Below, in pieces: positions 40,901 through 50,086 of a stretch of 64,000 nt of DNA (position 1 is the first letter of the stretch; each line of letters starts with the position of its first letter). Position numbers and translations under genes: made by a program. Source of the stretch: Serinus canaria (Eukaryota > Chordata > Aves > Passeriformes > Fringillidae); the NCBI RefSeq assembly GCF_022539315.1, contig NC_066315.1:92296990-92360989 (forward strand). Reading direction: 5' to 3'. Under the pieces are notes generated by a model. The model worked only from the letters and a program-made list of their open reading frames with translations. It searched no databases and had not been told where the DNA came from.

Positions 40901-43900
40901 GTACATAAATTCTGCTGGCTGGTTAGAGAGTACCTCCCTGTCCTTCTGAGCACAACGCAAGGGAGTCCAGCCCTGAGGCTGGCTTTACAAAAGGAGGAGA
41001 GAAAAGAGACAAAGAAGTGTCCTGCCTATTAAGTGAATGCACCTGAACTGTTGTGCATGTCAAGGGAAAGGAGCTGATGCAGATAGACTCTCAGTCATTC
41101 CTATTTCCATATTCAAATGGGGAAAAAACTGTTTTGAAAGCACTGTTTTTCAGGGAATGGCTGATGGTGGTGGGCTGAGCCCAAGGTCTGGGAAGTTTTC
41201 TGTGCCCACAGCTTGGATGATGTCTTGGTCTTTCACCACCTGTTATGGAGACACCTTCTGAAGTGCTGAGCAATTCTCAGGAACCAAGGGATCACAGCAC
41301 CTCAGAGTTTTGCAGGCTCTGCCACCAAGAGCTAAAGAGAGAAGCAGATGCCACACTAAGTATGCTGAACTGCAGTCCCTGGCAAGCCAAGTTTTCTTCT
41401 CTATTTGAGAGGGAGTTTGAGGAACCTTGCCTAGTTTTCCTTTTTATTTGGGCATATGAAGGAGCTTTTGCTCAAAAGCCTGGAAGCAAAATGGCATTTC
41501 AACTCAACTCTGAAACATATTAGCCCTAGCTCTTGTTGGCAGACATCAGTCTATCCAGGAAAAGCTCTCACAGAGATGCTCTGAAAGTCAATACACTGGC
41601 AAGGATATTTGGTTTCAATTGTTAGAGCGAGAATTAACATCTTCCAGCAGAAAGCAAAGATTTGACAGCTCTGGGTAGGCCTAAGTGCTGCACTTGGGCC
41701 CATCTACTAATCTCCTCACTTGGAGAAGGTCTGAGAAACTGCCCCAGCTTAAATTCCCCATGCAGACACACTGCCATGCTGCAGTTGCTCAGATGGGAAT
41801 ATTTTTGTATCCTCAGTGTGTGTAGTATAAACCAAGGATTGCTAGTGAGAAAAGAATAAATCCAAAGTACTGAGAGGATGAAGTAACACAGACCTTTTTC
41901 TTGCACTTCTAGCGTCTGTGGTTCAGGTGCTACAGTCAGTGAAAGACGGAAAACTGCAGCACAACGTGTCCAAAATAAACTCCAATAACCTTCCACCACA
42001 GCAGGAAGTTTTAAGAGCTTTGGCTTTACTTCTCAATGAAAATAAAAATGAAGTCAGTGAGACTGTGGCATCACTTCTGACAGCAACTGCAGAAAACAGG
42101 CATTTCAGGGAGAAGGTAAGTGGCAGAAAATCACCTGTCACCTGAGATCCCTGTGTCATGACTTTTTCTACCTGTATGTCTCAAATATCTGTGCATATGA
42201 AATAACTGATCCAAGCTTGATTTAAAGGGATCCAGAGGGATATTCTGTCTGATTTTTCTGCACATGTGCAGGTCTGTTTCTGTTTTTATGCCAGTCTGCT
42301 TGTACCTGTCATTACGCTAAACAGGTACCAACCAAAACTGCAAATACTTACTGAGTGCTGTGCTCTCCAGCTGTCTTCCACACTTCAGCATTTCTGCTGC
42401 CCTGTCTCAGACTTGGCTTCAGTCCAAGGCTTCAAGCTAGCAGTCCCCAGCACCACCAACATGCAAAGATGTAGGTCTCAGATTTTTTTTTTCTTCCAAA
42501 GGAGTCTGCCATCTGTGGGACTTCCCAGCATTTCCAGAGGGGATGGACTGCCACCATGTCCAGAGGGGATGGGCAAACACAGCTCAGCTGTGAGAACTAA
42601 GATTTCAGTCTATCTCTGATACCAAATGCAACAAGCAGGGCCAGGTTAAACACAGAAATTAACTAGAGGGGAGAAGGAGGAGTAAGAAGAAAATGGGGAC
42701 TGACTCCTACCCTTTCATGGCAGACCTTTCCCCGCTATCCATCTTGCTCTCTGAAAAGAGCAAAAGAAAAGGCAGCTGGAAGAGGAAGAGTGGCAGAAGG
42801 AAGGCAAAGGGAAGAGAAAAAGTCTTTGCTTCTCTTGTCTATCAATCCAGTCCCCTCTTTGCTTGCCCTCCCACTTCATCTTCCATTTTTGCAGCCTCTT
42901 GGTGTTTCATACCATCCTTATCCATCCCCAGCTTCCTGGAGGCAGCATCTCAGGGCAAATATAACCTTCTCCTGTAACAGGCATGTGTAGCTGATACCTG
43001 GTTCGCTGCCTGCAGGAAGGATTACAGAGGGTATTCTGTGAGGGTATTATGCAGCCTTATGCTGCAGATGAATTCCCTGTACAGCTGAGTGCTGCTGAGA
43101 TTTGCTGCTCAGTAGTAGCTACTAATTCCTAGGGTCAAGCAGTAAACTGGTCTAATAATTATTTTAAGTCTCCCTAGGTACCAACTAGTTCATTATTATC
43201 CCTGCATTAAAGAAACCATCACAAGGGCCACCTCTTGAGATATTAGACTCCGAGGCCCATTCAAAGCTCTTTGGTGATGTGCCTTCAAAGGTGCCAAATT
43301 GTACATCTCACTTTAACATGAACTTCTCCTCACCAAAAGCTGCCCTGAGACTGCTGGTCTGTGACTGGTGGTCTGGCCTGGATCTGCTGTAGGGAATTAT
43401 CCCACCTGTGCCATCCCACATCCTCATTGTCAGAGGCAGGCTGCAATTGCTGTCCCTTTAACAGTAGCAATACCTCCATGCTCCACCCTTCTCTATGGAG
43501 ACACAGACAGGCATTTTCATTGCTATTCTTCTTAATCTCTTTTCAGGCCTTGATTTATTACTGTGAAGCACTAACCCAACCCAACCTCCAGCTGCAGAAA
43601 GCAGCTTGCTTGGCTCTAAGATACCTCAAGGTAAGAGACAAGGAATACACTGTGGTGCTTGGCTTTGCTTTTGAAAGGACATTTGATAGGTACAAACAAC
43701 AAAACAGAAATTACAATAACAGCAGCAGTAGTGTTTTTGTTTTGTTGCTGTGCTCCATCCTTTTTCAGATAAAGGGAATGGTTTAGAACCTTCTAAACCA
43801 CAAACACCTGGGTTCTGTGACCTTGGCAAAGTTTTATCTTTTGCATATCATCTTTTCTTCCCTCTCATATTGACTTCAGGAGACTCGGTTCCACATCACA

Positions 43901-46861
43901 GAGAAAAAAAAATGTTAATCCATAAATTACTGACTGAGAAGGATAAAAAAAATGCTTTCCCAGGATAAAATGAGCTCTAATGCATGTGGGCTGCAGTAGC
44001 AGAAAAGAAATATCACAGCTTGTTTTGTGACAAATAACTGGTCATAACATCTGGGCACTACAACTTCAGCTAGCATTTGCACTCCAGCCTATGACAGGAT
44101 GGGAAAATGCACTTTTGTTTTGGTTGTATAGAGCCATGGGAGACAGCAGCCACCCAAGCCTGGCTGGTATGGGACACTGGGGCCAGATGTGTTCCATAAG
44201 ACAGATGCACTTTGGACTGACTATTTCTCTCTCTAATCTGCCCCCTGGAAGGCAGCTCTAAACTGTAACTTCATCCCAGTCACAACTGATGCTATCCAGC
44301 ACACAATCCAGTATTGTTTAAATATGATAAAACCTTTCCCTTAAATGAGAAGCTAGCAGGCATCCCTTAGAGGCAATGGTGAGGAACATTTCATCTCTGC
44401 TGCCTGGGGGTGCAGTGGGATTTTTGATTGCTCAGGAAAACTCAGACTAGGAACCAGTGGTGGGAACTGGAGCTAGGCAAGTTTAACTTGAGCAATGTGG
44501 CTTCAATGAGTCTTGAATAGTGAGAATGGCTGGAGAAAAAAGCTACTGAAGCAAAGTATCATCATTTGGACTCTTCAAAGAAAAAGCTGAAGCTGGAAGC
44601 TCTTATTTCAGAGATGGAAATGCTATGATGGATAGGTGGCTGTGGATGGGGTAACCCAGGGACAGTTTAATCCACAGTTGGTTGTAGATTAAACAAAGGG
44701 CCCACTGAAACTCTGAGGGGTTTTTCAGGTGGCAGCAAGCTCTCTGCCTGTGCCCCGTCACTCATTTGAGCATTTGAGCTGCAGTCACCAGTGCAGCTTT
44801 ACCACAAATCACACATAAGTGGCCACACTGAAGGCAAGGTGGTGAGATGTAATGGCTGTGGCAGCAAAGCCCTCATTCAGAGCATGCAGACCAGACCTTG
44901 TGCCCCTTGGATTGACAGGGCTCATACAAATACTGACTCTGTGGCTCAGTGCCTCTCCAAGATGTCACACTGGGGCAGTACCTGCCCTTCCTTTCACTCA
45001 TCTTGTAGTATTAAATAGCCAGGCAGAGACACTATGACAGCTGCTCTCCCCAAAGACCTGACATTTTTGTATCACAGAACAGGATTATTCCTTGCTTTCT
45101 TCCCAAAAATAGCAGAGGCAAGGCAGAAGTCTGCAAGTATTGGTGAGCACAGGCTTGACATGCTTTATAGGAAACCTATTTGCTAGTTCCCTCCTGTTCA
45201 TTTCCCTGCTGTACCCTTACCTTGGCATTTTATGGCCTTGGTCCACAGCCCATCACCTATCCTACAGTCAGAAGTGGCAGACATAGCTGGTCTGTCAGAT
45301 TTATGTATGTAGTGCATAGGGTAGGAAAATTTGGAAGGGTCCACACCAGCAGCAGAAAATACACCTCCTCCAAATGCTTCCCCTCAGGAAAGCCCCATTG
45401 CTCCCGTCTCCATCCAAAGACCTTTACCTTGAGTGGGAAGGGCAGTGCAGAGGATGGTTACTATTTACATACAAGGTTGTGGAAAAAAACCCAGATGTCC
45501 TGTGTGGTGCTAATGCAGTTCTCTTTGCACTTCCCAGGCTACTGAGAGCATTAAAATGCTGGTCACGCTCTGCCAGTCTGACAATGAAGAGATCAGAAAA
45601 GTGGCATCCGAAACCCTGCTCTCCCTCGGTGAGTTGCCTGGTTTAGAGCAGTATTTAATTTTATTTTTTAACAGAGCAGCATGTAAGACACCTGAGCTAT
45701 GTAAATGTGACACTGTAAATTTTAAACAAAACTTTGCAGAGTGACTTAAACAAGTCAGAAAATACAGATTCTTAAAAATCATTCATTTTGAAAATGAGCT
45801 AAAAGAGACATTGAATTGTGTGAGTCTGGAGGGGGAAGTAGTAAAAGGAAGGATAGCAAAGGAGAAGCTGAGAAACACAAAGAGTTGATAATAATTCTGC
45901 ACAGTTCCTGGGCACCAGTACTTCAGTGGCACAGAAAAATTGTGTTTTTCTGGCCTTTCAGCTAGGCATGAATTTCTACTCCATGGGGGAGGTGTCCTTG
46001 TGTTATTTGAATTATGCAAACCCTTCAAATATGCTCTCTTTCATTCACCACTTCAGCAGGAATTCAGTCTGCTTTTGGACATGTTATTGCTCAAATTATA
46101 AAACAACTAGCCCAGGGACACTTGAAAACTCTGATTGTTCTGCTATTCTTCTGGACAACACACAGAGACCATTTTTGGTTCCTAATTGCCAGCTCAACAC
46201 ATTAGGCTCAATGCTGGCTTAGTGGAAGTGCATATAGATGGCAGTAGCTAAGGAGAAAGGGGTTGAAAGACACAGTAATATTTAGCAAACATTTTGCTTC
46301 CTCATTTTCAGCAGTATAGAAGTAACATTGTGGATAGACTCACTTCTTCAAAGTGCCAGGAAGTGGGAGGTGGATAAACTTTATATTTTCCAAGGTTGAC
46401 GTGGATAAACATTTACCTCAAGTACATCACAGCAGCAGCTGAGACCTTGACAAGCACAATAGGTCATTCAGTGTGACGAGTGTACAGATACTGTCACCTC
46501 ATCATACAAGCCACATCTGCTTCTGTTTGGCTTTAGATAACCGAACAAGTTACATGGGAAATTAAAAAAAAAAAAAAATTGAACATTCAGAGCATGTTTA
46601 ACTTTTCCAAATAACTTCTGAAATTGCTTCTAACAAGATAAAGTTTAAGAAGGGGTAGAAGTTTCTGGCCAATCAGTACCTTCTAACAGTAAATCCAGTA
46701 TTTTAAATGTTCCAGGGCAATGACATAATGCATTATTATGCTTTATCATTTTGCATTCAGGTGAAGATGGGAGACTGGCATATGAACAGCTGGACAAATT
46801 TCCCCGGGAATTTGTTAAAGTAGGAAGCCGCCGTGGAACTGAAGCTGCCACAGCTTTTTAG
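14522..46861 (+). CDS. RIPOR2: RIPOR2 (FAM65B), RHO family interacting cell polarization regulator 2; spliced CDS of 21 coding exons
   Basis: RIPOR2 is an atypical cytoplasmic and membrane-associated inhibitor of RHOA/RHOC. It binds 14-3-3 proteins and acts in leukocyte polarisation, myogenic differentiation and hair-cell stereocilia (family knowledge). The exons are 14522-14622, 15755-15910, 16544-16622, 16828-16851, 17857-17910, 20715-20864, 21774-21837, 25579-25622, 26875-27000, 28413-28561, 29658-29787, 31719-32408, 35006-35190, 36957-37125, 38565-38700, 39588-39749, 40737-40895, 41913-42115, 43547-43630, 45538-45628 and 46761-46861. They join in phase into 1,018 residues plus TAG; human RIPOR2 is about 1,068. 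The N-terminus has basic-Ser 14-3-3-like sites (RSQSFAG, RSRCNSF). A helical RHO-binding region follows (about residues 60-210), then a conserved globular part (about 210-340), a Ser/acidic disordered linker (about 360-700) and a C-terminal armadillo-like helical region (about 700-1018). Start: ATG 14522 has A at -3 and matches the mammalian start context, but the exon stays open upstream of it. Identity is certain; exon choice is isoform-dependent. Confidence 0.95.
14623..14628 (+). promoter_or_regulatory. Non-canonical GC splice donor (GCAAGT), RIPOR2 intron 1
   Basis: The exon ends ...tccAG and the intron begins GCAAGT, the strong consensus of GC-AG introns. Only this cut keeps the frame (Arg completed by the G that starts the exon at 15755). 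The nearby GT four bases further on would shift the frame into an early stop. Confidence 0.85.
15755..15910 (+). CDS. RIPOR2: RIPOR2 coding exon 2
   Basis: Encodes residues 34-85 ([20 protein letters not shown] through [11 protein letters not shown]). The acceptor is cattttgcag|gt and the donor is ga|gtaaga, phase 2. The stretch is Lys-rich and very close to the human sequence; it leads into the RHO-binding helical region. Confidence 0.93.
16544..16622 (+). CDS. RIPOR2: RIPOR2 coding exon 3
   Basis: Encodes residues 86-112 ([20 protein letters not shown], then MKRNSRL). Acceptor gtgtttgcag|tg, donor ctg|gtacgt, phase 0. Heptad-like Leu spacing fits a coiled-coil segment of the RHO-inhibitory region. 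Confidence 0.93.
16828..16851 (+). CDS. RIPOR2: RIPOR2 coding exon 4, a 24-nt microexon
   Basis: Eight codons (GVLYDLDK) between ctgttgcag and gtatgc, phase 0 on both sides. The peptide is required to join RNSRL to QIKAVERYM as in mammalian RIPOR2, so it is a real exon despite its size. Confidence 0.9.
17857..17910 (+). CDS. RIPOR2: RIPOR2 coding exon 5
   Basis: Eighteen codons, residues 121-138 ([18 protein letters not shown]), between cctttctttcag and gtaatg, phase 0. It continues the basic amphipathic helix of the N-terminal region. Confidence 0.93.
20107..20176. repeat. Diverged dispersed repeat, copy A
   Basis: Aligns with 22206-22272 in the same orientation. Shared blocks include aatttgac-tca-ct-ttt, cctttactt and tgct-att, roughly three quarters identical by eye over 65 bases. 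I cannot assign it to a known family. Confidence 0.5.
20715..20864 (+). CDS. RIPOR2: RIPOR2 coding exon 6
   Basis: Fifty codons, residues 139-188 ([20 protein letters not shown] through RSYKEYTE). Acceptor ttgttcccactag, donor gag|gtacat, phase 0. It is almost identical to human, where the equivalent of Cys153 is Gln (QRRLQDGASK). Confidence 0.94.
21774..21837 (+). CDS. RIPOR2: RIPOR2 coding exon 7
   Basis: Residues 189-209 ([20 protein letters not shown], then K). Acceptor ttccaacacag, donor aaag|gtaagt, phase 1. Helical and highly conserved. Confidence 0.93.
22206..22272. repeat. Diverged dispersed repeat, copy B
   Basis: Partner of 20107-20176, about 2.1 kb away in another RIPOR2 intron (intron 7 versus intron 5). 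Confidence 0.5.
25579..25622 (+). CDS. RIPOR2: RIPOR2 coding exon 8 (44 nt)
   Basis: Residues 210-224 ([15 protein letters not shown]). Acceptor tttccttctcag, donor gag|gtatgt. This short exon opens the conserved globular part of the protein. Confidence 0.92.
26875..27000 (+). CDS. RIPOR2: RIPOR2 coding exon 9
   Basis: Forty-two codons, residues 225-266 ([20 protein letters not shown] through [10 protein letters not shown]). Acceptor tctttttcag, donor aag|gtatgc, phase 0. The beta-rich block is conserved across RIPOR1, RIPOR2 and RIPOR3. Confidence 0.95.
27116..27152. repeat. Hexanucleotide microsatellite (TAGTAT)n
   Basis: About six perfect copies of a 6-bp unit in RIPOR2 intron 9, about 115 bases past the donor at 27001. 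Confidence 0.95.
28413..28561 (+). CDS. RIPOR2: RIPOR2 coding exon 10
   Basis: Residues 267-315 ([20 protein letters not shown] through VKLNLEITW). Acceptor ctcgtctcttacag, donor tggta|gtaagt, phase 2. A (CAAT)n tract begins 26 bases past the exon end. Confidence 0.95.
28588..28622. repeat. Tetranucleotide microsatellite (CAAT)n
   Basis: About eight perfect CAAT units starting 26 bases downstream of the end of RIPOR2 coding exon 10. Confidence 0.95.
28925..28988. repeat. (AT)n dinucleotide tract
   Basis: About 64 bases of nearly pure AT with a few extra T, in RIPOR2 intron 10. Confidence 0.95.
29658..29787 (+). CDS. RIPOR2: RIPOR2 coding exon 11
   Basis: Residues 316-359 ([20 protein letters not shown] through TFKDHSFF). 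Acceptor gtgtatctgtag, donor ttt|gtaagc, phase 0. It contains the basophilic site RRMSMYS, a plausible kinase or 14-3-3 site. Confidence 0.94.
30325..30471 (+). CDS. RIPOR2: Candidate RIPOR2 cassette exon (49 codons, phase 0-0)
   Basis: A frame-preserving exon sits between coding exons 11 and 12. Acceptor ctttaactgttgaag|aaatgg, donor tat|gtgagt. It encodes [20 protein letters not shown], then [15 protein letters not shown] and a Pro/Leu tail ending GLELY. The SRSFSDL segment resembles the Ser-rich 14-3-3-like motifs elsewhere in this family. The 147-nt length, phase 0 at both ends and good splice sites argue for alternative splicing. The canonical transcript I recall skips it. Confidence 0.7.
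31719..32408 (+). CDS. RIPOR2: RIPOR2 coding exon 12 (690 nt, disordered linker)
   Basis: The largest exon: 230 codons, residues 360-589 ([11 protein letters not shown] through [10 protein letters not shown]). Acceptor tatctttgcag, donor aaa|gtgagt, phase 0. The first ~140 residues are rich in Ser, Pro and Glu with little similarity to mammals. The 3' part ([20 protein letters not shown] and [20 protein letters not shown]) is strongly conserved. It ends at the point where the alternative last exon at 35550 could join in phase 0. Confidence 0.95.
35006..35190 (+). CDS. RIPOR2: RIPOR2 coding exon 13
   Basis: Residues 590-650 ([20 protein letters not shown] through FSDTEIEKN, plus two bases of a Ser codon). 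Acceptor ctgcctttgcag, donor aatag|gtaagt, phase 2. It contains an SRSRSSS phosphosite cluster, an acidic patch and a Gly-rich run. Confidence 0.94.
35550..35624 (+). CDS. RIPOR2: Candidate alternative last coding exon of RIPOR2 (short isoform), open in two frames
   Basis: An excellent polypyrimidine tract and acceptor (tcttttctctctag) precede a short exon. If spliced from exon 12 (phase 0) it adds [20 protein letters not shown] then SSMM and a TAG at 35622-35624, giving about 613 residues. If spliced from exon 13 (phase 2) it adds [20 protein letters not shown] and a TAA at 35608-35610, giving about 670 residues. Either product would lack the C-terminal armadillo-like region. Short RIPOR2 isoforms are known in mammals; which frame is used I cannot tell. 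A candidate ATTAAA signal lies at 36148. Confidence 0.6.
   Translation, partial: PNESLQWIKLVSNNNTGPDLSSMM
36871..36900. repeat. (GGGTGT)n short repeat
   Basis: About four units of gggtgt plus a gt tail, 57 bases upstream of the acceptor of RIPOR2 coding exon 14. G-rich enough on this strand to form a G-quadruplex in RNA, which is inference. Confidence 0.85.
36957..37125 (+). CDS. RIPOR2: RIPOR2 coding exon 14
   Basis: Residues 651-707 (Ser codon completed, then [20 protein letters not shown] through [10 protein letters not shown]). Acceptor ctcctccccag, donor cag|gtacca, phase 0. It is GC-rich compared with neighbouring exons and marks the start of the helical C-terminal region. Confidence 0.94.
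38565..38700 (+). CDS. RIPOR2: RIPOR2 coding exon 15
   Basis: Residues 708-752 ([20 protein letters not shown] through GNISSLTD). Acceptor tctcttcaccag, donor gatg|gtaaga, phase 1. Confidence 0.94.
39588..39749 (+). CDS. RIPOR2: RIPOR2 coding exon 16
   Basis: Residues 753-806 ([20 protein letters not shown] through CPGLAET). Acceptor gtcttctccag, donor acag|gtacaa, phase 1. Helical repeat region. Confidence 0.94.
39905..39940. repeat. (AAAC)n tetranucleotide tract ending in poly(A)
   Basis: About seven aaac units followed by a run of A, in RIPOR2 intron 16. Confidence 0.95.
40737..40895 (+). CDS. RIPOR2: RIPOR2 coding exon 17
   Basis: Residues 807-859 ([20 protein letters not shown] through SYLLQLAKE). 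Acceptor gtccatggcag, donor gaag|gtaggg, phase 1. Confidence 0.94.
41913..42115 (+). CDS. RIPOR2: RIPOR2 coding exon 18
   Basis: Residues 860-927 ([20 protein letters not shown] through ENRHFREK). Acceptor ttgcacttctag, donor aag|gtaagt, phase 0. Armadillo-like helices with the conserved [12 protein letters not shown]. Confidence 0.94.
43547..43630 (+). CDS. RIPOR2: RIPOR2 coding exon 19
   Basis: Twenty-eight codons, residues 928-955 ([20 protein letters not shown], then CLALRYLK). Acceptor aatctcttttcag, donor aag|gtaaga, phase 0. Confidence 0.93.
45538..45628 (+). CDS. RIPOR2: RIPOR2 coding exon 20
   Basis: Residues 956-985 ([20 protein letters not shown], then [10 protein letters not shown]). 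Acceptor gcacttcccag, donor ctcg|gtgagt, phase 1. Classic armadillo/HEAT-like helix pair. Confidence 0.94.
46761..46861 (+). CDS. RIPOR2: RIPOR2 last coding exon (exon 21) with stop codon
   Basis: Residues 986-1018 ([20 protein letters not shown], then [13 protein letters not shown]) and TAG at 46859-46861. Acceptor ttttgcattcag. The C-terminus matches the human end (...GTEVATAF), so the protein is complete. Confidence 0.95.
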
Positions 46862-47596
46862 ATGGAAAAGAACCTGCCAATATTTAACAGGCATTTAAAG
46901 CAGGATGGAGCTGCACTTCAGTGTGAGAAACAAAAGGAAGACTTTAAAGAATTCTATGAGAATGTTCCAAAATGTAGCAATTTACAGACTTCTTCAAGAA
47001 AAGTAAAATCTAAAATCCAGCTTAAGGATTCCTGTTGGCTCCTCATTGCAGCTCATGATAGAACAGTTGGATGCTGAAGAACAATACTTTGACTGATTTT
47101 AAACAAATAATGTAATTCAGTTATTCAGCCTCAACAGACTTCTGTGAGGTTTTAGAATTTGGCATCTCCATATATTTTCCTATATTTACTTCCTTGAAGT
47201 TGTTGTGAAAGCTTGAGACATGTGATACCGTATCTATCAAGGACAATCAGGAGGCCACCTGAGCAGGCATGCAGTTTTCCCTTGAATCCCAAATGAAGTG
47301 TCTGCTGCCAAGCAGTGTCCCCAGCAACACTCCAGTGGCAGGAAACACTGCTCAGCTTTCTCAGTTGAGTCTTGGTAATGAAATACAAGGAAAGTTCTAC
47401 AAGTTTTGCCTTGAGAAACAGCACGATGTAAACCCTGGGAGGTGTCACTTTGGTGACTCATTCTAAATGCCTCCACTGGTCTTTTATTCCCTTCTCTTAC
47501 CCTCCAGCAGCAAACCATCATTAATCCAGCGATTTCTGAGGGGAGATCAAACAATCATGTAGGTTTCTGGAAACTAAATGAAAAGGTAAAGTGCAT

Positions 47597-47605
47597 TTAT
47601 TTATT
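47597..47605 (+). promoter_or_regulatory. AU-rich element nonamer in RIPOR2 3' UTR
   Basis: ttatttatt within gcatttatttattctg matches the UUAUUUAUU instability nonamer. It lies inside the inferred 3' UTR. Function is inferred from motif only. Confidence 0.35.
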
Positions 47606-48358
47606 CTGAGAAGAAGGCGTGAATAGCGCTAATTACACAAGTCCCCAAAACCATTTTGTCCTGCAAGTTGCAGGCTGGATTGGATTTCATATTCTAATTA
47701 GAGGAGCGTAGTTTCTATAGAGTGATTTCAATATAAAGAACAGAACAAACTCAAGTGGACCTCGGAGGCAGTAATAAACAGAGGGGGAAGTGAATGCACC
47801 TCCCCTCCCTGCACTGCAAGGTTGAAAGACAGCGAGTACTTCAAACTGTTGATTACAAGCCTTAAGTTAACAGAGGAGGTGAATAGAATTTAACAGAAGA
47901 GTGTTCCTGTACTGTGTTCATTATGCATGAAATGCTATTTAGATGTCAATTGAAGTATCCAAATTTGCATAGACGACATAGAAAATATTGCAAACAGTTC
48001 ACATCAAGAGGAAACCTTGTGAGCCAAACACTTTGGCAGGCAGGGGTCATTTGTTTTGTTTTTTTTACTGTGAATGTTACAAGAATGTACATACCTGTAT
48101 ATTTATAAATATATATATTCTTCCTTTAATTAAAGAAGTACATTTTGTACAGTGCAAAATGCTTACTTGTTTACTGAGGGATATAAACTCTTTTTGCAGA
48201 AGGTGAAATAGCCATGTTATGGTTTTTATACTACACCTGCCCCATCAGTTGAATTCTTTCAAGGTGTCCTTTTGTATCTTCTACTTTTTTTTTTTAATTT
48301 TTTTCTTTTAGTTTTGTGGCATTTGTACTCACCATATTTCCTATCACATTTAAGTTAT

Positions 48359-48364
48359 AATAAA
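48359..48364 (+). terminator. Polyadenylation signal AATAAA, probable RIPOR2 3' end
   Basis: AATAAA on the + strand 1.5 kb past the RIPOR2 stop. An earlier variant, ATTAAA, at 48129-48134 could give a slightly shorter transcript. Confidence 0.6.
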
Positions 48365-50039
48365 GATTATTTTTAATTACCAAGCACATCAGTCCATATG
48401 TATAGTCACCCTTTCCATCAGCAGCCTCTTCACTATTAGGCTCATAGTTCGGAGCAAGCCAGTTTTGTGTATCATTCAAGATACTTACCAAGAAAGGCTC
48501 CACAGGGACTATCAGAAAATGTGCTGGAGAGGCTCTAGGATTGTTACCAAACTTGCACTGATTACTCCTCCCTCCTAGGAAGACAGACTCTTCTCAGACA
48601 GAAGACATTCCTTCCATGCATTTTCCCTTCTCAAACATTCAGGCTTACAGCACACACCTTGGGGAACATAGAACTGCCTATGGAGCAGGGAGCCAAAGCC
48701 ACGGAGAACAGGGAGCAGCTCACATACAGAGGTACTGCTTCAAATGGAGGGTGTATCACATCTCATCTCATTGTAGTTTAAAGCCACCCTTGGAGAAGTT
48801 TATTAAGCCTAAAGCTGATCCGCTACACCATTACAACCAGGATTCATGACAGCTGTGACAAAGGGAACAGATCTTAAAGCTTCCAAAACCTGAAGGCGCA
48901 GAAAAAGGACCAAACCATTTATTTGTCTCCAAGCTTGTACACAGAGCTGACAACACTGCCTTTTCCTGGCACATTAACACACTCCTTGGTGGAGTAGGAA
49001 AAACCAGATGCACAGAGGTGAGCATCACAAGGCTTGTGCTTACCAATAGTAAAGAAGGAAGCAGCAGGCAGTAATTACAAGAGCTCTCAGGCTGCAGCAG
49101 GCTTACTTGGACAAATTCAAAGGTCGGGGCCACCCCAGGAAAATGTGTTAGGAAAAAGTTCCCATACCAAAGTAGCTCAGCAGCAGTGCAAGGTGCTGAG
49201 AGAAGGTGGAAGAGATGGGCAGCTCCCTAGAAATGCATTGGGAAAGGGGTTTATCTGGTGGTAAAGGTATCCTTACCTTAGGCTATGCTGGTTTTTACTA
49301 TCCCTGCCATGCTGTCACTGTCTCAGCATGTGGCCCCATAAATAGAAACCTGTAGCACCCCTATACTACTGTAGCTACAGCAGCAGCATGTTAGGCTGCC
49401 CACTTTCACACTGCTACTGGCGAGGCTTTTGTAGCCATCAGATTTTCAAAAAGCTATGCTCTATAGCTTCACCCTGTCCTGCAGTCTGTGATATGTACTC
49501 TATACTTGATAAATAATGCTTTCATAAATGTGGACTTCAAAATTAGGAGTGAACAACCACCAGACACTGTATCTTAAGTATGGCTCCCTGCTTTGCAGAG
49601 AGATTGTCCTGAGGAGAGGATCCACAGCACCCAGCTTCAAATGGCAGCAGTGTTGCCGAGGGTAGGATAGATGTGTCCTCACAACTGGTCACATTTCATT
49701 ACAGGCATCTGCCAGCCGTTCAACAAACAGCAGCAAATTACAGTTCCTCATAGCACCATTCTCAGTTGCTAAACTGTTTTGTGTTATTACAAGAATGGAA
49801 AGATAAATGAATAACACAAACATTTTCTGCTGAAAAAAAACACTGATGACAATGCAACTCAGTCTTAAAAACATAGGAGTGCTGGAAAATCACAGCCTTG
49901 GCAAAGTTTGCACACCTTATTAAATTCTTAAATCCAGTTCTGAAAACAACCTGAGATGGCCCTTGAGGGAAAGTAAATGAATATGCATCACATGTTCTTA
50001 ACAAAAAATAACCTATGAGTAACTTCTCTACTTATGCAG

Positions 50040-50086
50040 AGGCCACACCATAAGCTACAGCACAGGACAATGCTGCCGGCCCTCAC
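50040..50086 (+). CDS. Candidate internal exon of an unrecognised + strand gene
   Basis: A 47-nt segment lies between a good acceptor (cttctctacttatgcag) and a good donor (ctcac|gtaagc). In the frame reading GHTISYSTGQCCRPS it leaves one base, which joins in phase to the candidate last exon at 51221. I recognise no family. It lies in the gap between RIPOR2 and GMNN, where I recall that mammals have ARMH2 on the RIPOR2 strand. The support is splice-site and phase agreement only. Confidence 0.25.

Larger units (their letters stand above)
37126..46760 (+). other. RIPOR2 introns 14-20
   Basis: Seven introns of 0.9-1.9 kb separating the armadillo-like exons. They hold T17 and A15 runs and the (AAAC)n tract; nothing else is recognised. 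Confidence 0.6.
46862..48385 (+). other. RIPOR2: RIPOR2 3' untranslated region
   Basis: About 1.5 kb of AT-rich sequence from the stop codon to the probable cleavage site. It contains a UUAUUUAUU nonamer (47597-47605), a possible early ATTAAA at 48129 and AATAAA at 48359. The exact 3' end is inferred from the signals alone. Confidence 0.7.

Noticed and set aside
48858..49018. Open + strand segment (ILKLPKPEGAEKGPNHLFVS...) ending at a GTGAGC donor
   Set aside because: Its only usable acceptor lacks a polypyrimidine tract, and it did not join in phase to the other candidate exons.
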